Assembly: GCA_910591455.2 (NCBI GenBank)
Contig: OU342817.1
Location: 20,400,890-20,464,889, forward strand
From: Pholis gunnellus
Lineage: Eukaryota; Chordata; Actinopteri; Perciformes; Pholidae
Length of the DNA: 64,000 nt
Direction: 5' to 3'
Shown: piece after piece, positions 36,194 through 46,714 of the stretch
How the letters are laid out: the number at the start of each line of letters is the position of its first letter
How positions within the stretch are numbered: position 1 is the stretch's first letter
The notes under the pieces: generated by a model
The model's database searches: none
Seen by the model: only the letters and a program-made list of their open reading frames with translations
Told to the model about the DNA's origin: nothing
Position numbers and translations under genes: made by a program

Positions 36194-36766
36194 AGAGAGC
36201 GTGTATGAGAGCTTAATGTCATGTCTTTAATGACACTGCTCCAGGATCAGATCCAACATCCAGAGTGTCTCCAGTGTCTCATGTGAGCTGGACTTTGTAT
36301 TTGAAACAGGAGCACTGAGTTTGATCCGAGTCCTTCAGTTTGATGGTCTGTTGGTGATAACATGAGATGTTCACATGTTTCTTCTACTTCTTCATCGTCA
36401 TGTGATCTTCTGCTTATTTGACGGGTTCACGCTGATTGTTTTGACTGTAAACTTTTATAAGCTGCTGCTCAGAAATGTTACAACATGTAGGTTACAAATC
36501 ATGATAGAAGAATGTGATTGATGAACATGTTTCACCAAATCTTTATTCAAAATAACACACTTATAAATAAATACATGTAAACGTCACATTGTGTCTCATC
36601 AGTGAGACATGCATGTGATCCAAGTTGCTGCTGCTTCATTAAATCTTTGTGAAGTGAGCTGATCTTTATCTCTTTAGATGGTTAGTTAGCATCATCTAGT
36701 GGACAGAGAGGAGAACTACATCACCTCATCTGTGATTTGTCTGATTGGCTCGCTGTGAGGACGTGT
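36194..36766 (+). promoter_or_regulatory. NLR gene upstream region (duplicated)
   Basis: The 5' flank of the complete NLR gene is repeated nearly unchanged at 57696-58262. It holds an inverted CCAAT box (GATTGGCT, core ATTGG 36744-36748) about 20 bp before the TATA box. Confidence 0.65.
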
Positions 36767-36772
36767 TATAAA
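36767..36772 (+). promoter_or_regulatory. TATA box of the NLR gene
   Basis: TATAAA in the context CGTGTTATAAAGGAAAGG. Transcription would start near 36797, giving a first exon of about 80 bp ending at the donor at 36877. The same element is conserved in the downstream promoter copy near 58261. Confidence 0.65.
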
Positions 36773-36796
36773 GGAAAGGAAGGACTCAGTGAAAAC

Positions 36797-36876
36797 TTGA
36801 CTTGATTTAAGAAAGCATAATACTCATTAAAATAACCGTCTCCAACACTCAACAACACAACATGAATCAGCTACAG
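36797..36876 (+). other. NLR 5'UTR exon 1
   Basis: The 3' edge is CTACAG|GTGAGG at 36876/36877. The 5' edge is estimated from the TATA box. An upstream ATG (ATGAATCAGCTACAG) lies at its end; after splicing to exon 2 it reads MNQLQTWTLK and stops, so it is a short uORF rather than the main start. Confidence 0.5.
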
Positions 36877-36971
36877 GTGAGGGAGAGGAGTGAGTAAATA
36901 CAAACACCTCTGATAGGCTGACATCTACCACCTGTTGGACAGGTTTTGACGTCACACTGGTTTTATTTTAG

Positions 36972-37130
36972 ACTTGGACTCTGAAGTGATGAGGGTGTGA
37001 CGGCGTCCTCAGATCAAATGGACACAGACACCAGGACTGACAGGAGGACATGAGCAGCTTCTTCTCTCCAGCGTTTCCTCCACATGAAGGTGGAACGTGT
37101 CTGTAAACTGACCTGAAGTGAGTTCAGCAG
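36972..37130 (+). other. NLR 5'UTR exon 2
   Basis: The acceptor is GGTTTTATTTTAG at 36971 and the donor CAGCAG|GTGAGA at 37131. It contains several further short upstream ORFs, including ATGAGGGTGTGA and one starting ATGAGCAGCTTCTTC, none in frame with the PYD start. Confidence 0.55.
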
Positions 37131-37830
37131 GTGAGAATCCTACCAGAGGAATCTGTACGTTTGATCATCAGGATCACTTTGATCTCTTTGTGTTGTTTCT
37201 CTGTTTAACTGGAGAATAGAACGATGTTTCAAAAGATGTATTTGTTGTATGCAGTAGAGTTTCTCTCTGAGATAAAGAACAATGATCTTTAGAAATATAA
37301 TGTTCATGTTTCTCAAGTAGTTTCAACAGAAGTTTGTAATCTGAGTGTCTGAACTGGTCTGACAGGTTGGATCAAGCTGAGTTATTTTTAACTGTTAACA
37401 TTCTGAATGTTCACAACACAACCATCTTAACAATCCTGACACACACTTGGTTTCACTAGTGGAGTCCTGTTTGCTCAGTTCATGTCTCAACTGTCCCAGA
37501 GGACAAAACCCGTCCTAGAGGACCTGTGTGTCTGATGGTGTAGTAACAGTGAAAACGCTATAATACCCTGTAACATGTATGTAATAGACTGTAAATAAGT
37601 CACAACATGTTAGCCGTCTTATGATTCTCCTGTTATACCTCAGAAAACATCCACAGGCCTGTAATTAATCCTCACATGTGCATTACGCAATCAAGCAATC
37701 TCCTTCATCCTCTCCTTTAAGTGGCTGATTGTCAGTGAATATGTACAGCATGATTATTATTCTTTCATCACATGATTTTAAAATGTAAGAATTATAGAAT
37801 TATGAAACAATATCTTTTGTATCTTGACAG

Positions 37831-38116
37831 AGAGGACAGATGGAGACACCTAAAGAGGTCCTCTTGGACACTTTGGAGAAGTTAGGAGCCGACCAGTTTA
37901 ACACATTCAAGTGGTTTTTGCAGCAGGAGGTCCTAGAAGACTTCCGAGCAATCCCAAAGAGTCGACTGGAGAATGCAGTCCGGACGGACACAGTGGATCT
38001 GATGGTCAACAACTACGGCATAGACAATATTAATAAAGTGACCCGAACAGTTTTATTGAAGATTGGTGAGAATGATCTAGTGAAGAGTTTATCAAAAACC
38101 AAATCAGAACCCAAAG
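37831..38116 (+). CDS. NLR gene, exon encoding N-terminal PYD domain
   Basis: The exon begins after ATCTTGACAG; the start ATG is at 37840. It encodes residues 1-92, starting METPKEVLLDTLEKLGADQF and continuing FKWFLQQEVLEDF. This is a pyrin (PYD) death-fold domain typical of teleost NLRC3-like and ASC-type proteins. PYDs mediate homotypic binding in inflammasome assembly in the cytoplasm. The donor is AAAG|GTAAGT at 38117, leaving one base that joins the next exon to make Asp93. The upstream spliced 5'UTR and strong donor support this start. The domain looks complete, with no stops. Confidence 0.9.
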
Positions 38117-38606
38117 GTAAGTCATGGTATGAACAAAAAGTTCAAACTTACATCTCACAAAGACTTTAAATGTAAAAAAGCGAGTTGCACCTTGGCTTTC
38201 AGAAGAAGCTACCAAACACATCCACCGGAGAAAATACATTTGACAATTTCAGAAAAAGCAACGAAACAAAGTTAGACAATCCTTCTTTTGTTGCCTCTAA
38301 TGTTTAGAATTAGCACACTGGTGTGACTGTAAGATACTACTTGGACGTCATTAATTCCCTCTGTAATTAAGTAATGAATCTTCTGGTTATTTGGAGACCA
38401 CAGAGTTCATGCACACATGAAGCACAACATGTAAGTTAATTTTAAATGATACTGAGTCATTTTACAATCAATAACCTATTCAGAGCCTTTAGTTATCAAA
38501 TGAGATAAATAGATTTCATTAATACAGAAATGTGTACACTTGTTACAAATGACTCATTCACTGAAACAACCCCTCATTGATTTTTATCTTTGTTTTTATC
38601 ATCCAG

Positions 38607-40386
38607 ATATTACTGAGTGTCAGCGGAAACTCAAATCTAACCTGAAGAAGAAGATCCAGAGTGTGTTTGAGGGAATCGCTAAAGCAGGAAACAAAACCCT
38701 TCTGAATCAGATCTACACAGAGCTCTACATCACAGAGGGAGGGACTGCAGAGGTCAATGATGAACATGAGGTCAGACAGGTTGAAGCAGCATCCAGCAAA
38801 CCAGACAGACCAGAAAAACCCATCAGACAAGAAGACATCTTTAAAGCCTCACCTGGAGGAGAGGAACCAATCAGAACAGTGATGACAAAGGGAGTGGCTG
38901 GCATCGGGAAAACAGTCTTAACACAGAAGTTCACTCTGGACTGGGCTGAAGACAAAGACCACCAGGACATACAGTTCATCTTTCCAATCACTTTCAGAGA
39001 GCTGAATGTGGTGAAAGAGAAAAAGTACAGCTTGGTGGAACTTGTTCATAAATTCTTCAGTGAAACCAAAGAAGCAGGAATCTACAGGTTTGAAGAGTTC
39101 CTGGTTCTGTTCATCTTTGACGGTCTGGATGAGTTTCGACTTCCTCTGGACTTCCACAACACTGAGATCCTGACTGATGTTACAGAGTCCGCCTCAGTGG
39201 ATGTGCTGCTGACAAACCTCATCAGGGGGAAACTGCTTCCCTCTGCTTGCCTCTGGATAACCACACGACCTGCAGCAGCCAATCAGATCCCTACTGAGTG
39301 TGTCGACATGGTGACAGAGGTCAGAGGGTTCACTGACCCACAGAAGGAGGAGTACTTCAGGAAGAGATTCAGTGATAAGGAGCAGGCCAGCAGGATCATC
39401 TCCCACATCAAGACCTCACGAAGCATCCACATCATGTGCCACATCCCAGTCTTCTGCTGGATCACTGCTGGAGTTCTGGAGAAGGTGTTGAAGACCAGAG
39501 AGGGAGGAGAGCTGCCCAAGACCCTGACTGAGATGTACATCCACTTCCTGGTGGTTCAGTCCAAACGGAAGAAGGTCAAGTATGATGGAGGAGCTGAGAC
39601 AGATCCACACTGGAGTCCAGAGAGCAGGGAGATGACTGACTCTCTGGGAAAACTGGCTTTTGATCAGCTGCAGAAAGGCAACCTGATCTTCTATGAATCC
39701 GACCTGAGAGAGTGTGGCATCGATATCAGAGCAGCCTCAGTGTACTCAGGAGTGTTCACAGAGATCTTTAGGGAGGAGAGTAGACTGTACCAGGACAAGG
39801 TGTTCTGCTTCGTCCATCTGACTGTTCAGGAGTTTCTGGCTGCTCTTCATGTCCATCTGACCTTCATCAACTCTGGTGTCAACCTGCTGGTGTCCTCCTG
39901 GTGGCCTAGCTTCTTCAGAAACAAACCTAAACATCTCTATCAGAGTGCTGTGGACAAGGCCTTACAGAGTCCAAATGGACACCTGGACTTGTTCCTCCGC
40001 TTCCTCCTGGGTCTTTCACTGGAGACCAATCAGAAACTCCTACATGGTCTGCTGACACAAACAGGAAGTAGCTCAGAGACCAATGTGGAAACAGTCCAGT
40101 ACATCAAGGAGAAGATCAGTGAGAATGTGTCTCCAGAGAAAAGCATCAATCTGTTCCACTGTCTGAATGAACTGAATGATGGTTCTCTAGTGGAGGAGAT
40201 CCAACAGTCCCTGAGTTCAGGACATCTCTCCACAGATGAACTGTCTCCTGCTCAGTGGTCAGCTCTGGTCTTCATCTTACTGTCATCACAAAAAGATCTG
40301 GACGAGTTTGACCTGAAAAAATACTCTGCTTCAGAGGAGGCTCTTTTGAGGCTGCTGCCAGTGGTCAAAGCCTCCAACAAAGCTCT
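38607..40386 (+). CDS. NLR gene, FISNA-NACHT-WH-HD2 exon (NLRC3-like)
   Basis: This 1780-bp exon encodes residues 93-686 of a fish NLRC3-like receptor. The order is FISNA (about 93-170, DITECQRKLKSNLKKKIQ and NQIYTELYITEGG); NACHT with Walker A GVAGIGKT (188-195), Walker B FIFDGLDE (about 261-268) and sensor motif WITTRPAA (from 309); then winged-helix and HD2 regions with FVHLTVQEFLAALH (from 494). Such ATP-binding receptors oligomerise on sensing infection or damage; some fish members instead dampen signalling. The exon has no stop. The open frame ends at TAG 40388 only because it reads into the intron: the splice donor is GCTCT|GTAGGC at 40387, and the phase fits the next exon (LLSGCNLS). 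The Walker motifs look functional. Confidence 0.95.
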
Positions 40387-40486
40387 GTAGGCAGATACAC
40401 TACGGATACATTACCATTACGAAATACGTTTGATATTTGACTTTGATTAAACATTTTGTTTGTATTAATCCCTGTTCCTCCCCTAG

Positions 40487-40660
40487 GCTGAGCGGATGTA
40501 ATCTCTCACAGAGAAGCTGTGAAGCTCTGTCCTCAGTCCTCAGCTCACAGTCCTCTAGTCTGAAAGAGCTGGACCTGAATAACAACAACCTGCAGGACTC
40601 AGGAGTGAAGCTGCTCTCTGCTGGACTGGCGAGTCCACACTGTACACTTGAAACTCTCAG
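40487..40660 (+). CDS. NLR gene, LRR exon 1
   Basis: A 174-bp exon (58 codons, residues 686-743) begins after TTCCTCCCCTAG and reads LSGCNLSQRSCEALSSVLSS and LKELDLNNNNLQDSGVKLLS, ending ETLR. It is a typical fish NLRC3-type LRR exon (LSxCxL...LxELDLxxNxL) and differs from the four later exons more than they differ from each other. The donor is CAG|GTCAGG at 40661. Phase matches the NACHT exon before and LRR exon 2 after. Confidence 0.92.
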
Positions 40661-41129
40661 GTCAGGGTCAGGTGATTTACTACAAAGGTGACGCAGTGGT
40701 CTAAGTGTCGGATCTTCTAAGTTCATGGTGGTGTTACCAACATGTTACTGTGGGATAACAATGTCTACTAGTGTCTCTGCTAATATGCGTTTGGAAATAA
40801 TGGTGGAAACTGAATGGTGAACTGGCCACTATCCTGCTCGGGATCAAAGTGTTGAATGGCTTGTCCAACCAACATGAACATCCTTTCGGAACCAGGACGG
40901 TTTATTAAGTGGTAGTTTTAGTTTGTTAGAGCAATCCACTACATCGGAATAACTTATTTTCACTGTAATAATGATTTTAAAATGTCTTTACAGTGACAGG
41001 ATTTTCACAAAATGTCTGTTTACAAAAGAAGATGAAACCAAAATGAAAGCCACTCATGTTGATGATGACAATAATGATTCATTGTGTATCGATATAAGAA
41101 ACTCTGTGTGTTGTTTTGTGTGTTTGCAG

Positions 41130-41303
41130 TCTGTCATTCTGTGAGATCACAGAGGAAGGCTGTTCTTCTCTGGGCTCAGCTCTGAAGTCAAACCCCTCCC
41201 ATCTGAGAAAACTGGATCTGAGAGGAAACTACCTGAAGGATTCAGACGTGAAGCTGCTGAGTGGTTTTCTGGAGAGTCCACATTGTAGACTGGAGACTCT
41301 GAG
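41130..41303 (+). CDS. NLR gene, LRR exon 2
   Basis: A 174-bp exon begins after TTTGTGTGTTTGCAG and reads LSFCEITEEGCSSLGSALKS and LRKLDLRGNYLKDSDVKLLS, ending LETLR; residues 744-801. The donor is GAG|GTGGGT at 41304. It is the founder-like copy of the exon repeated at 46192, 48368 and 52354, differing from the 46192 copy at about seven bases. The intron on each side is also shared with those copies, up to about 41429, where unrelated repeats begin. Confidence 0.92.
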
Positions 41304-41429
41304 GTGGGTTCACTGTCTGCTGCTAGTGCAGCACCTTCATATTTCATCAATAACTCTATTTGATTTATCTACGTAGAGATCCATAAAGTGATACATTTTC
41401 TGGTAATATGTTCCACTTCACATCAGCTG

Positions 41430-41760
41430 TATGAAGGCAAATCACTGCCAAAATCCGAGAGCGCAAATGAGATCCACGCGCGCGCGTATTTTACTTTGAC
41501 GAGCGCTTTTATATCACTCCGCGAGCAAAAGTCCTTCTCGCGCGAGCAAAAGTCGCTCGAGAAGCTTTAACCTGTTCGCTCGCGAGTCTTTTTTCTGCTT
41601 TTTCTTTTTGACAGTAAGTGGGCGGACCCGGTCTCCTTTGTATCTCTTCATCTGATTGGTTACAATGCTGTCTTTGGATAAACCGGATATCACTGACACA
41701 GACGTCAGGGGAAGATTTTCAGATTGCAATACAGGTCAGGGGCAAATAATGTACATTTTA
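41430..41760. other. CG-rich patch in NLR intron
   Basis: Starting exactly where homology to the repeated cassette stops, the sequence is unusually CpG-rich (CACGCGCGCGCGTATTTTAC, CTCGCGCGAGCAAAAGTCGC, TCGCTCGCGAG). It has a direct repeat GCGAGCAAAAGTC at about 41521 and 41541 and a partial inverted CTCGCGAGCGA. It is probably the end of an inserted element. No ORF was recognised. Confidence 0.45.
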
Positions 41761-42108
41761 CTGCACGGGTACTTTTACTTTCTGCACTTAAAGTACATTT
41801 TGCTGATAATAACATACTTGACTAAGGTTTTGAATACAGGTATTTTACTCATAGTGGATTATTGTTTCATCAGTATGGTATTAGTACGTTTACTACAGTG
41901 AGGATCTGAACACTTTTTCATCCACTAACTACTTGTCAGTGATTTAACAGTTAATATACAAACAGTGGTCCCTAATCTTGGCTCCAGATCTTTGAGCAGG
42001 TCCAAATTGTTGCTCATATTATATACAACTACATTATATCTCTTCTGTAAACACAACAGTATGATTAAATATGATCGCATCATGTTTTAATCAATTAATA
42101 ACTCTTGA

Positions 42109-42583
42109 ACCCCAAGCCTTTTTTTAGGCCTCTTCTCGAAAATTGTAACCAATACAAAAGAGACTACAATTCTGTATTTACAAGGTCTATTTTAAAAATG
42201 TTGATGCTTGAATAACACTCGGGATTGTGAGATGAGTAAACATTGTGTATATATTACTGGTTAATAGTAGCTGAACACAGCAAATTCCCAGGTTCGTCTG
42301 AAGAAAAAGCACTGCAATTTATTAAATGAGGCCCTGGCTAGCCTAAAAACATTCCCAATTCATAGCACAAAGGGTGCAGGTGCCTCACAAAAAGATTTGC
42401 TGTAAATAAAGTGAAGCAAACCCCAGTTATAGGTGTTTATCTAAAAAAAACCATGCCAAATTCTTATTTTCGTACGAGAATCTGCAGCTGTTCCATTGTA
42501 CTTTTATATACATTTCACTATATTTCACTTTGTTTATCACTCATGTTGTACAATCTATCCTAACAGAGCTGTTTGGCATCATT
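42109..42583 (+). mobile_element. Truncated copy of the 56178 element
   Basis: GAACCCCAAGCC...TTTTTTTAGGCC to GTTTGGCATCATT matches 56190-56672. The right end present in the 56 kb copy is missing here, where the large inverted repeat begins. Confidence 0.75.
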
Positions 42584-42639
42584 ATGACCTCTCATATCTC
42601 TCCTGGATGCATTTTCCTCGTCTCTGTCTGTTTGTTTAT

Positions 42640-44640
42640 TGCTGAAAATAGATATCCAATTAAAAAAAAATTGCAAAAAGCTTAATAATTCAAAAGATTT
42701 AAAGATTACAAATGTGCAAAGTTCTATCAGCCCTCTCCTGAAAGAGCTGAACATTTTGATAGTCGAACGGTTTCTGTAGCTTAAAAAAGGGAAAAGTCCT
42801 CTCAAAATCTCTAAGACCTGAATGACTGTATGAGAGAGAGAGACACAGAAAACAGAGAGACAGAGAGAGAGAGACTGAGTGAATGAGTGTGAGAGAGTGA
42901 GAAAAAGACAGGCAGACAGACAGTTAGATGGCCTGAGTGAGTGTGAGAGAGAGACAGGCAGACAGGCAGACAGACAGTTAGATGGACTGAGTGAGTGTGA
43001 GAGAGACAGGCAGGCAGACAGACAGTTAGATGGACTGAGTGTGAGAGAGAGACAGGCAGGCAGACATACAGTTATATGGACTGAGTGAGTGAGTGAGACA
43101 GGCAGACAGACAGTTATATGTACTGAGTGAGTGAGTGAGACAGGCAGACAGACAGTTATATGTATTGAGTGAGTATGAGAGAGAGACAGACAGGCAGGAC
43201 ATCTAACAATCCCTCCATGTCGTGTGTGTACAGAGACAGACAGAGAGAGAGAGTGAGACACAGACAGACGGAGGGAGAGAGTGACAGACAGAGATAACCA
43301 GACAGAGAGAGACAGACAGACACTCTGATCTCTCTGGCAATCATTCTCATTTGGAGATTGTCCTATGTTTTAACATTTACAGCTGAAGTAACTATTGTCC
43401 TGCTCTGCCAGGTCTTTCCTCGTCTCGCCCACTTGTGTCATGGTGTGTGTACATCTCACTGGAATCAGGAAACTTGTCAGAATACCCATATTTGATTGGC
43501 TGAGCAGCATCACGCATATCTCCAAGTCATGTGTGCGTGTGTGTCTCAGTGCCTCTTTATGTTTATAAACATCACTAACGAGCTCATAGAAACACCTGTG
43601 TGCTTGGGTGCACTGGTTGGTGATTGCAGCACCTGTGTGAGAGATTAGAGTGAACAGCGATTTTCAACAAAACTACCTGTCGAACATATGCCCTTTATAC
43701 CAAAACCATGAGACTAATAAATAAAATATGGATACCGTGAGAAAGATAAGACTCTGCCGAACGCGATGATGTGTTTTTTATGTTGGTGGTCTTAAAAATG
43801 TGAGCTCCGGCGCAATATACAAAACTGGTACTGTCTGCTTTCTTTGAGAAATGAGTGGTCAGATTTAACATTGGTCTCTATGGAGCAGAAAGTTGGTTTT
43901 TCCTCTCAATTAAGTGATTTTCTGCCAATGTGTAAATCTGTGGGATTCCACAATCACTTTTTAACGAGAAGACAGGATTAGCTACTGTATGAACTAAAAA
44001 ATATATATGAAGAGTGTAAATTGTGGAGTCGAAGGCAAAAGACAAATATTTTTTTCACAAGAATCTGAAGCTGCTCTTCACTCTAGCGGTGACATCACGC
44101 ACTCTAAGCTGCGCAATACACACCCATTATAAAGGCAGAAGAGGACTGAAAAAAGCATAAAAGTTAAAATGGGACAGTTCAAAAAGTATAAAAGATATTA
44201 AAAAGATTATAACATACAATAATAGCTTAAGATTTTCTCTGTATTTTAAAGTTGAAATGGTGTCTGTAGCTGAAAGTATGAGGAAGTTGAAGGATTTGAA
44301 AGTTGAAGAATTATTTGAATTATTTGAAATATTTGAAAATATTCCCCATAGAAACCCATTCAAAAAAAAGTTGCAAAAAGCTTAATAATTCAAAAAGTTT
44401 AAAGATTAGAAATATTAAAAGTCATAGCATAAAGGTCCTTAAAGAGCTGAACATTTTGATATTCGAACGGTTTCTGTAGCTTAAAATATGAAGGAGCAGA
44501 AGCATGCTACGGAAGAAATATAATAAGAAGAATAAAGAAGAGGATAACAATACTTGGAATGCTTAAAAGCATTCCAACAATAAAGAAGAGGATAACAATA
44601 CTTGGAATGCTTAACAGCATTCCAACAATAAGGAATAATT
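42640..44640 (-). repeat. Dispersed repeat, inverted copy B
   Basis: Reverse complement of the family at 29585-31105, from ATTGCTGAAAATAGATATCC to two tandem GGAATGCTTAAAAGCATTCC-type palindromes. It includes a CAGA microsatellite (42826-43335) that is longer than in copy A. It lies in the NLR intron between LRR exons 2 and 3. Confidence 0.85.
42826..43335. repeat. (CAGA)n/(GA)n microsatellite with about 50-bp higher-order units
   Basis: GAGAGACAGGCAGACAGACA, then GTTAGATGGACTGAGTGAG, repeats at about 40-60 bp intervals six or more times with variants. Large Ser/Leu/Cys frames across it are compositional artefacts. Confidence 0.9.
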
Positions 44641-45109
44641 GCGGATTTCACCGTTTTGGCCCTCACAACCGACTCAAGGTATGATACAGTTATAATATTT
44701 CGCAGTGTGGGAGTTGTGCATTCTGTGGCTTGTTAGCTGTAACTCCTGAACGCTTTGACGGAGAGCAATGTGGACGATACCGTTGAACTCTGTGTGAAGC
44801 GCTAATGCTGTTAGTGGTGTGATATGCCGGGGGAGACGCTATGGCCGAGATTTACGAAGCATTCTCTGAGTTGTTGTCTTGCGGTTTCTGGCGTGAAATG
44901 CATGATATTGTGGCGAATCTTCTTAGTTAGTTAGTAGAATAGTTTCTAACGGTGTTTGCAGTGTATAATATTGTTAACATGATAACATTAAGGAGACTTT
45001 TTTTCGATTAAAATAAAAAAAAAAATGTAATTTCTTTTATATATTTCTTTATGAACTTTGATTTCTACGACGCTCTCTTCGATTAAAAATCTCGCTTGGG
45101 TCCAAGAGG

Positions 45110-45753
45110 TTTTAAAATAAAGTCCCAAATCACTTGTTTCAGCTCTATTCTTCTCTGTTAACATTATTGTTGGGCAGTGAATGAATGCATTAGGATTCTG
45201 ATCATTTTGGGCTCTTAGATAATTTATTTTTTGCACCTTCATTTGGGATTTGAGTGGTTATGTTTGCTCAAAAGAGTTGTGATTTGTCTCGTAGTGACGC
45301 TTCACGCGCTGTCTCTGAACATATGAGACGTACTGGTTTTGAGCTGCCTGTAGGAAGAATGAAGATATATGAGTCTGTCTATTCTTGGTTAAAGACTCTG
45401 GTCTCTCTGGTCCACATTTCTCTTCTTAGAGAATGCGATGTGAAATAACTTCTCTTACTCACATACTTCTCCGACTGTTGGGTCTCTCTCTCGTGTGTCT
45501 GCAAATGTCACTGGAGTTGTGAAGCTTCTAGGAATACACATCTATGATTTACAACACATGTACTTGGTCTGTGTGTTTCCTGGACCTCTGACCGAGTGCC
45601 GTAAAGGCTGGAAAAGCTGTGTCGGTAAAAATAGAAGCGCTCTGTTAGAATTTATGAATTATTAATGATTAATTATCGGTTTTAGATCTGGGTCCGCATA
45701 CAACGGTGTTTAGGACCGGAACCGGACCGCGGTCCACCTATTAGTGACCCCTT
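45110..45753 (+). mobile_element. hAT element, right-hand remnant (cassette copy 1)
   Basis: This corresponds to the right half of the hAT elements at 46715 and 50836, ending TTAGTGACCCCTT followed by the target duplication TACTAGAC (45754-45761). The left half and the SINE were replaced by the inserted repeats at 41430-45110. Confidence 0.8.
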
Positions 45754-45774
45754 TACTAGACTGTACTATACTTG

Positions 45775-45835
45775 ATAAATATACGATATATACTATACTT
45801 GATAAATATACTATGTATACTATACTTGAGACTCA
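45775..45835. repeat. AT-rich tandem repeat beside hAT (copy 1)
   Basis: Two to three units of TACTATACTTGATAAATATA lie directly after the hAT target duplication. The same array recurs at 47938-48003 and, with an extra unit, at 51884-51978, as part of the tandem cassette. Confidence 0.85.
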
Positions 45836-46191
45836 ATGTTCAACATTAAAAGAAAGAAAGTTTAATTGAACCAAACTTAAAAAACCAAACCTTTTTTTAA
45901 CTTTTAGGAAAATAACTGCTTTACATTTCTGATGCTGAATTTGTTCAGAGCATTTGTATTTTTCAATATATTTTGTTAATAATAATATTTTATTTTCTGA
46001 TCCGCTCGGAAGAATCTGGAACAATACTGATCAATGATTTTAAATGTCTTTACAGTGACAGGATTTTCACAAAATGTCTGTTGACAAAAGAAGATGAAAC
46101 CAAAATGAAAGCCACTCATGTTGATGATGAAAATAATGATTCATTGTGTATCAATATAAGAAACTCTGTGTGTTGTTTTGTGTGTTTGCAG

Positions 46192-46365
46192 TCTGTCACA
46201 CTGTCAGATCACAGAGGAAGGATGTTCTTCTCTGGGCTCAGCTCTGAAGTCAAACCCCTCCCATCTGAGAAAACTGGATCTGAGAGGAAACAACCTGAAG
46301 GATTCAGGAGTGAAGCTGCTGAGTGGTTTTCTGGAGAGTCCACATTGTAGACTGGAGACTCTGAG
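46192..46365 (+). CDS. NLR gene, LRR exon 3 (tandem copy)
   Basis: A 174-bp exon with the same splice signals as LRR exon 2. It encodes LSHCQITEEGCSSLGSALKS and LRKLDLRGNNLKDSGVKLLS, residues 802-859. About 4.9 kb of intron separates it from LRR exon 2, owing to inserted repeats. It is intact. Inclusion in the mature transcript is predicted from phase and splice sites only. Confidence 0.88.
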
Positions 46366-46714
46366 GTGGGTTCACTGTCTGCTGCTAGTGCAGCACCTTC
46401 ATGTTTCATCAATGACTCTATTTGATTTATCTACGTATAGATCCATAAAGTGATACATTTTCTGGTAATATGTTCCACTTCACATCAGCTGCCTCTTGTC
46501 TGCATGTCATCCTCTACACTCATGAAATGTACAACTTGTGTGGCTTCATGCTGCTGTTGGATGGATTACTGAACAGGCCTACCGGGCACAGGCCCAGGGG
46601 CCCAAAGGGTCAGGGGCCCCCTGACCTTTACCTACGAAATATCACTCAAAGAGACTCAAAAAAACTACAAAGAGACACATAAGAGACATAACAAGTTAAT
46701 TGAATATACTAGAC

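Noticed and set aside
38540..38606. ATG at 38540 as the start of the NLR protein
   Set aside because: These codons lie in intron sequence upstream of a good acceptor (TATCATCCAG). The PYD exon supplies the start at 37840.
40388..40390. In-frame TAG ending the NACHT exon, suggesting a truncated NLR
   Set aside because: The TAG overlaps the splice donor (CT|GTAGGC). Splicing at 40386 keeps the frame into LRR exon 1.
42560..43261. 233-codon minus-strand frame rich in Ser, Leu and Cys
   Set aside because: It is the translation of the CAGA/TCTG microsatellite inside the inverted repeat family. The same applies to 30781-31056.
45973..46350. 125-codon frame (and relatives at 48149 and 52135) running into LRR exons
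   Set aside because: They cross the intron acceptor and read the LRR exon in the wrong frame. The 174-bp exon in the other frame has LRR sequence and correct phase.
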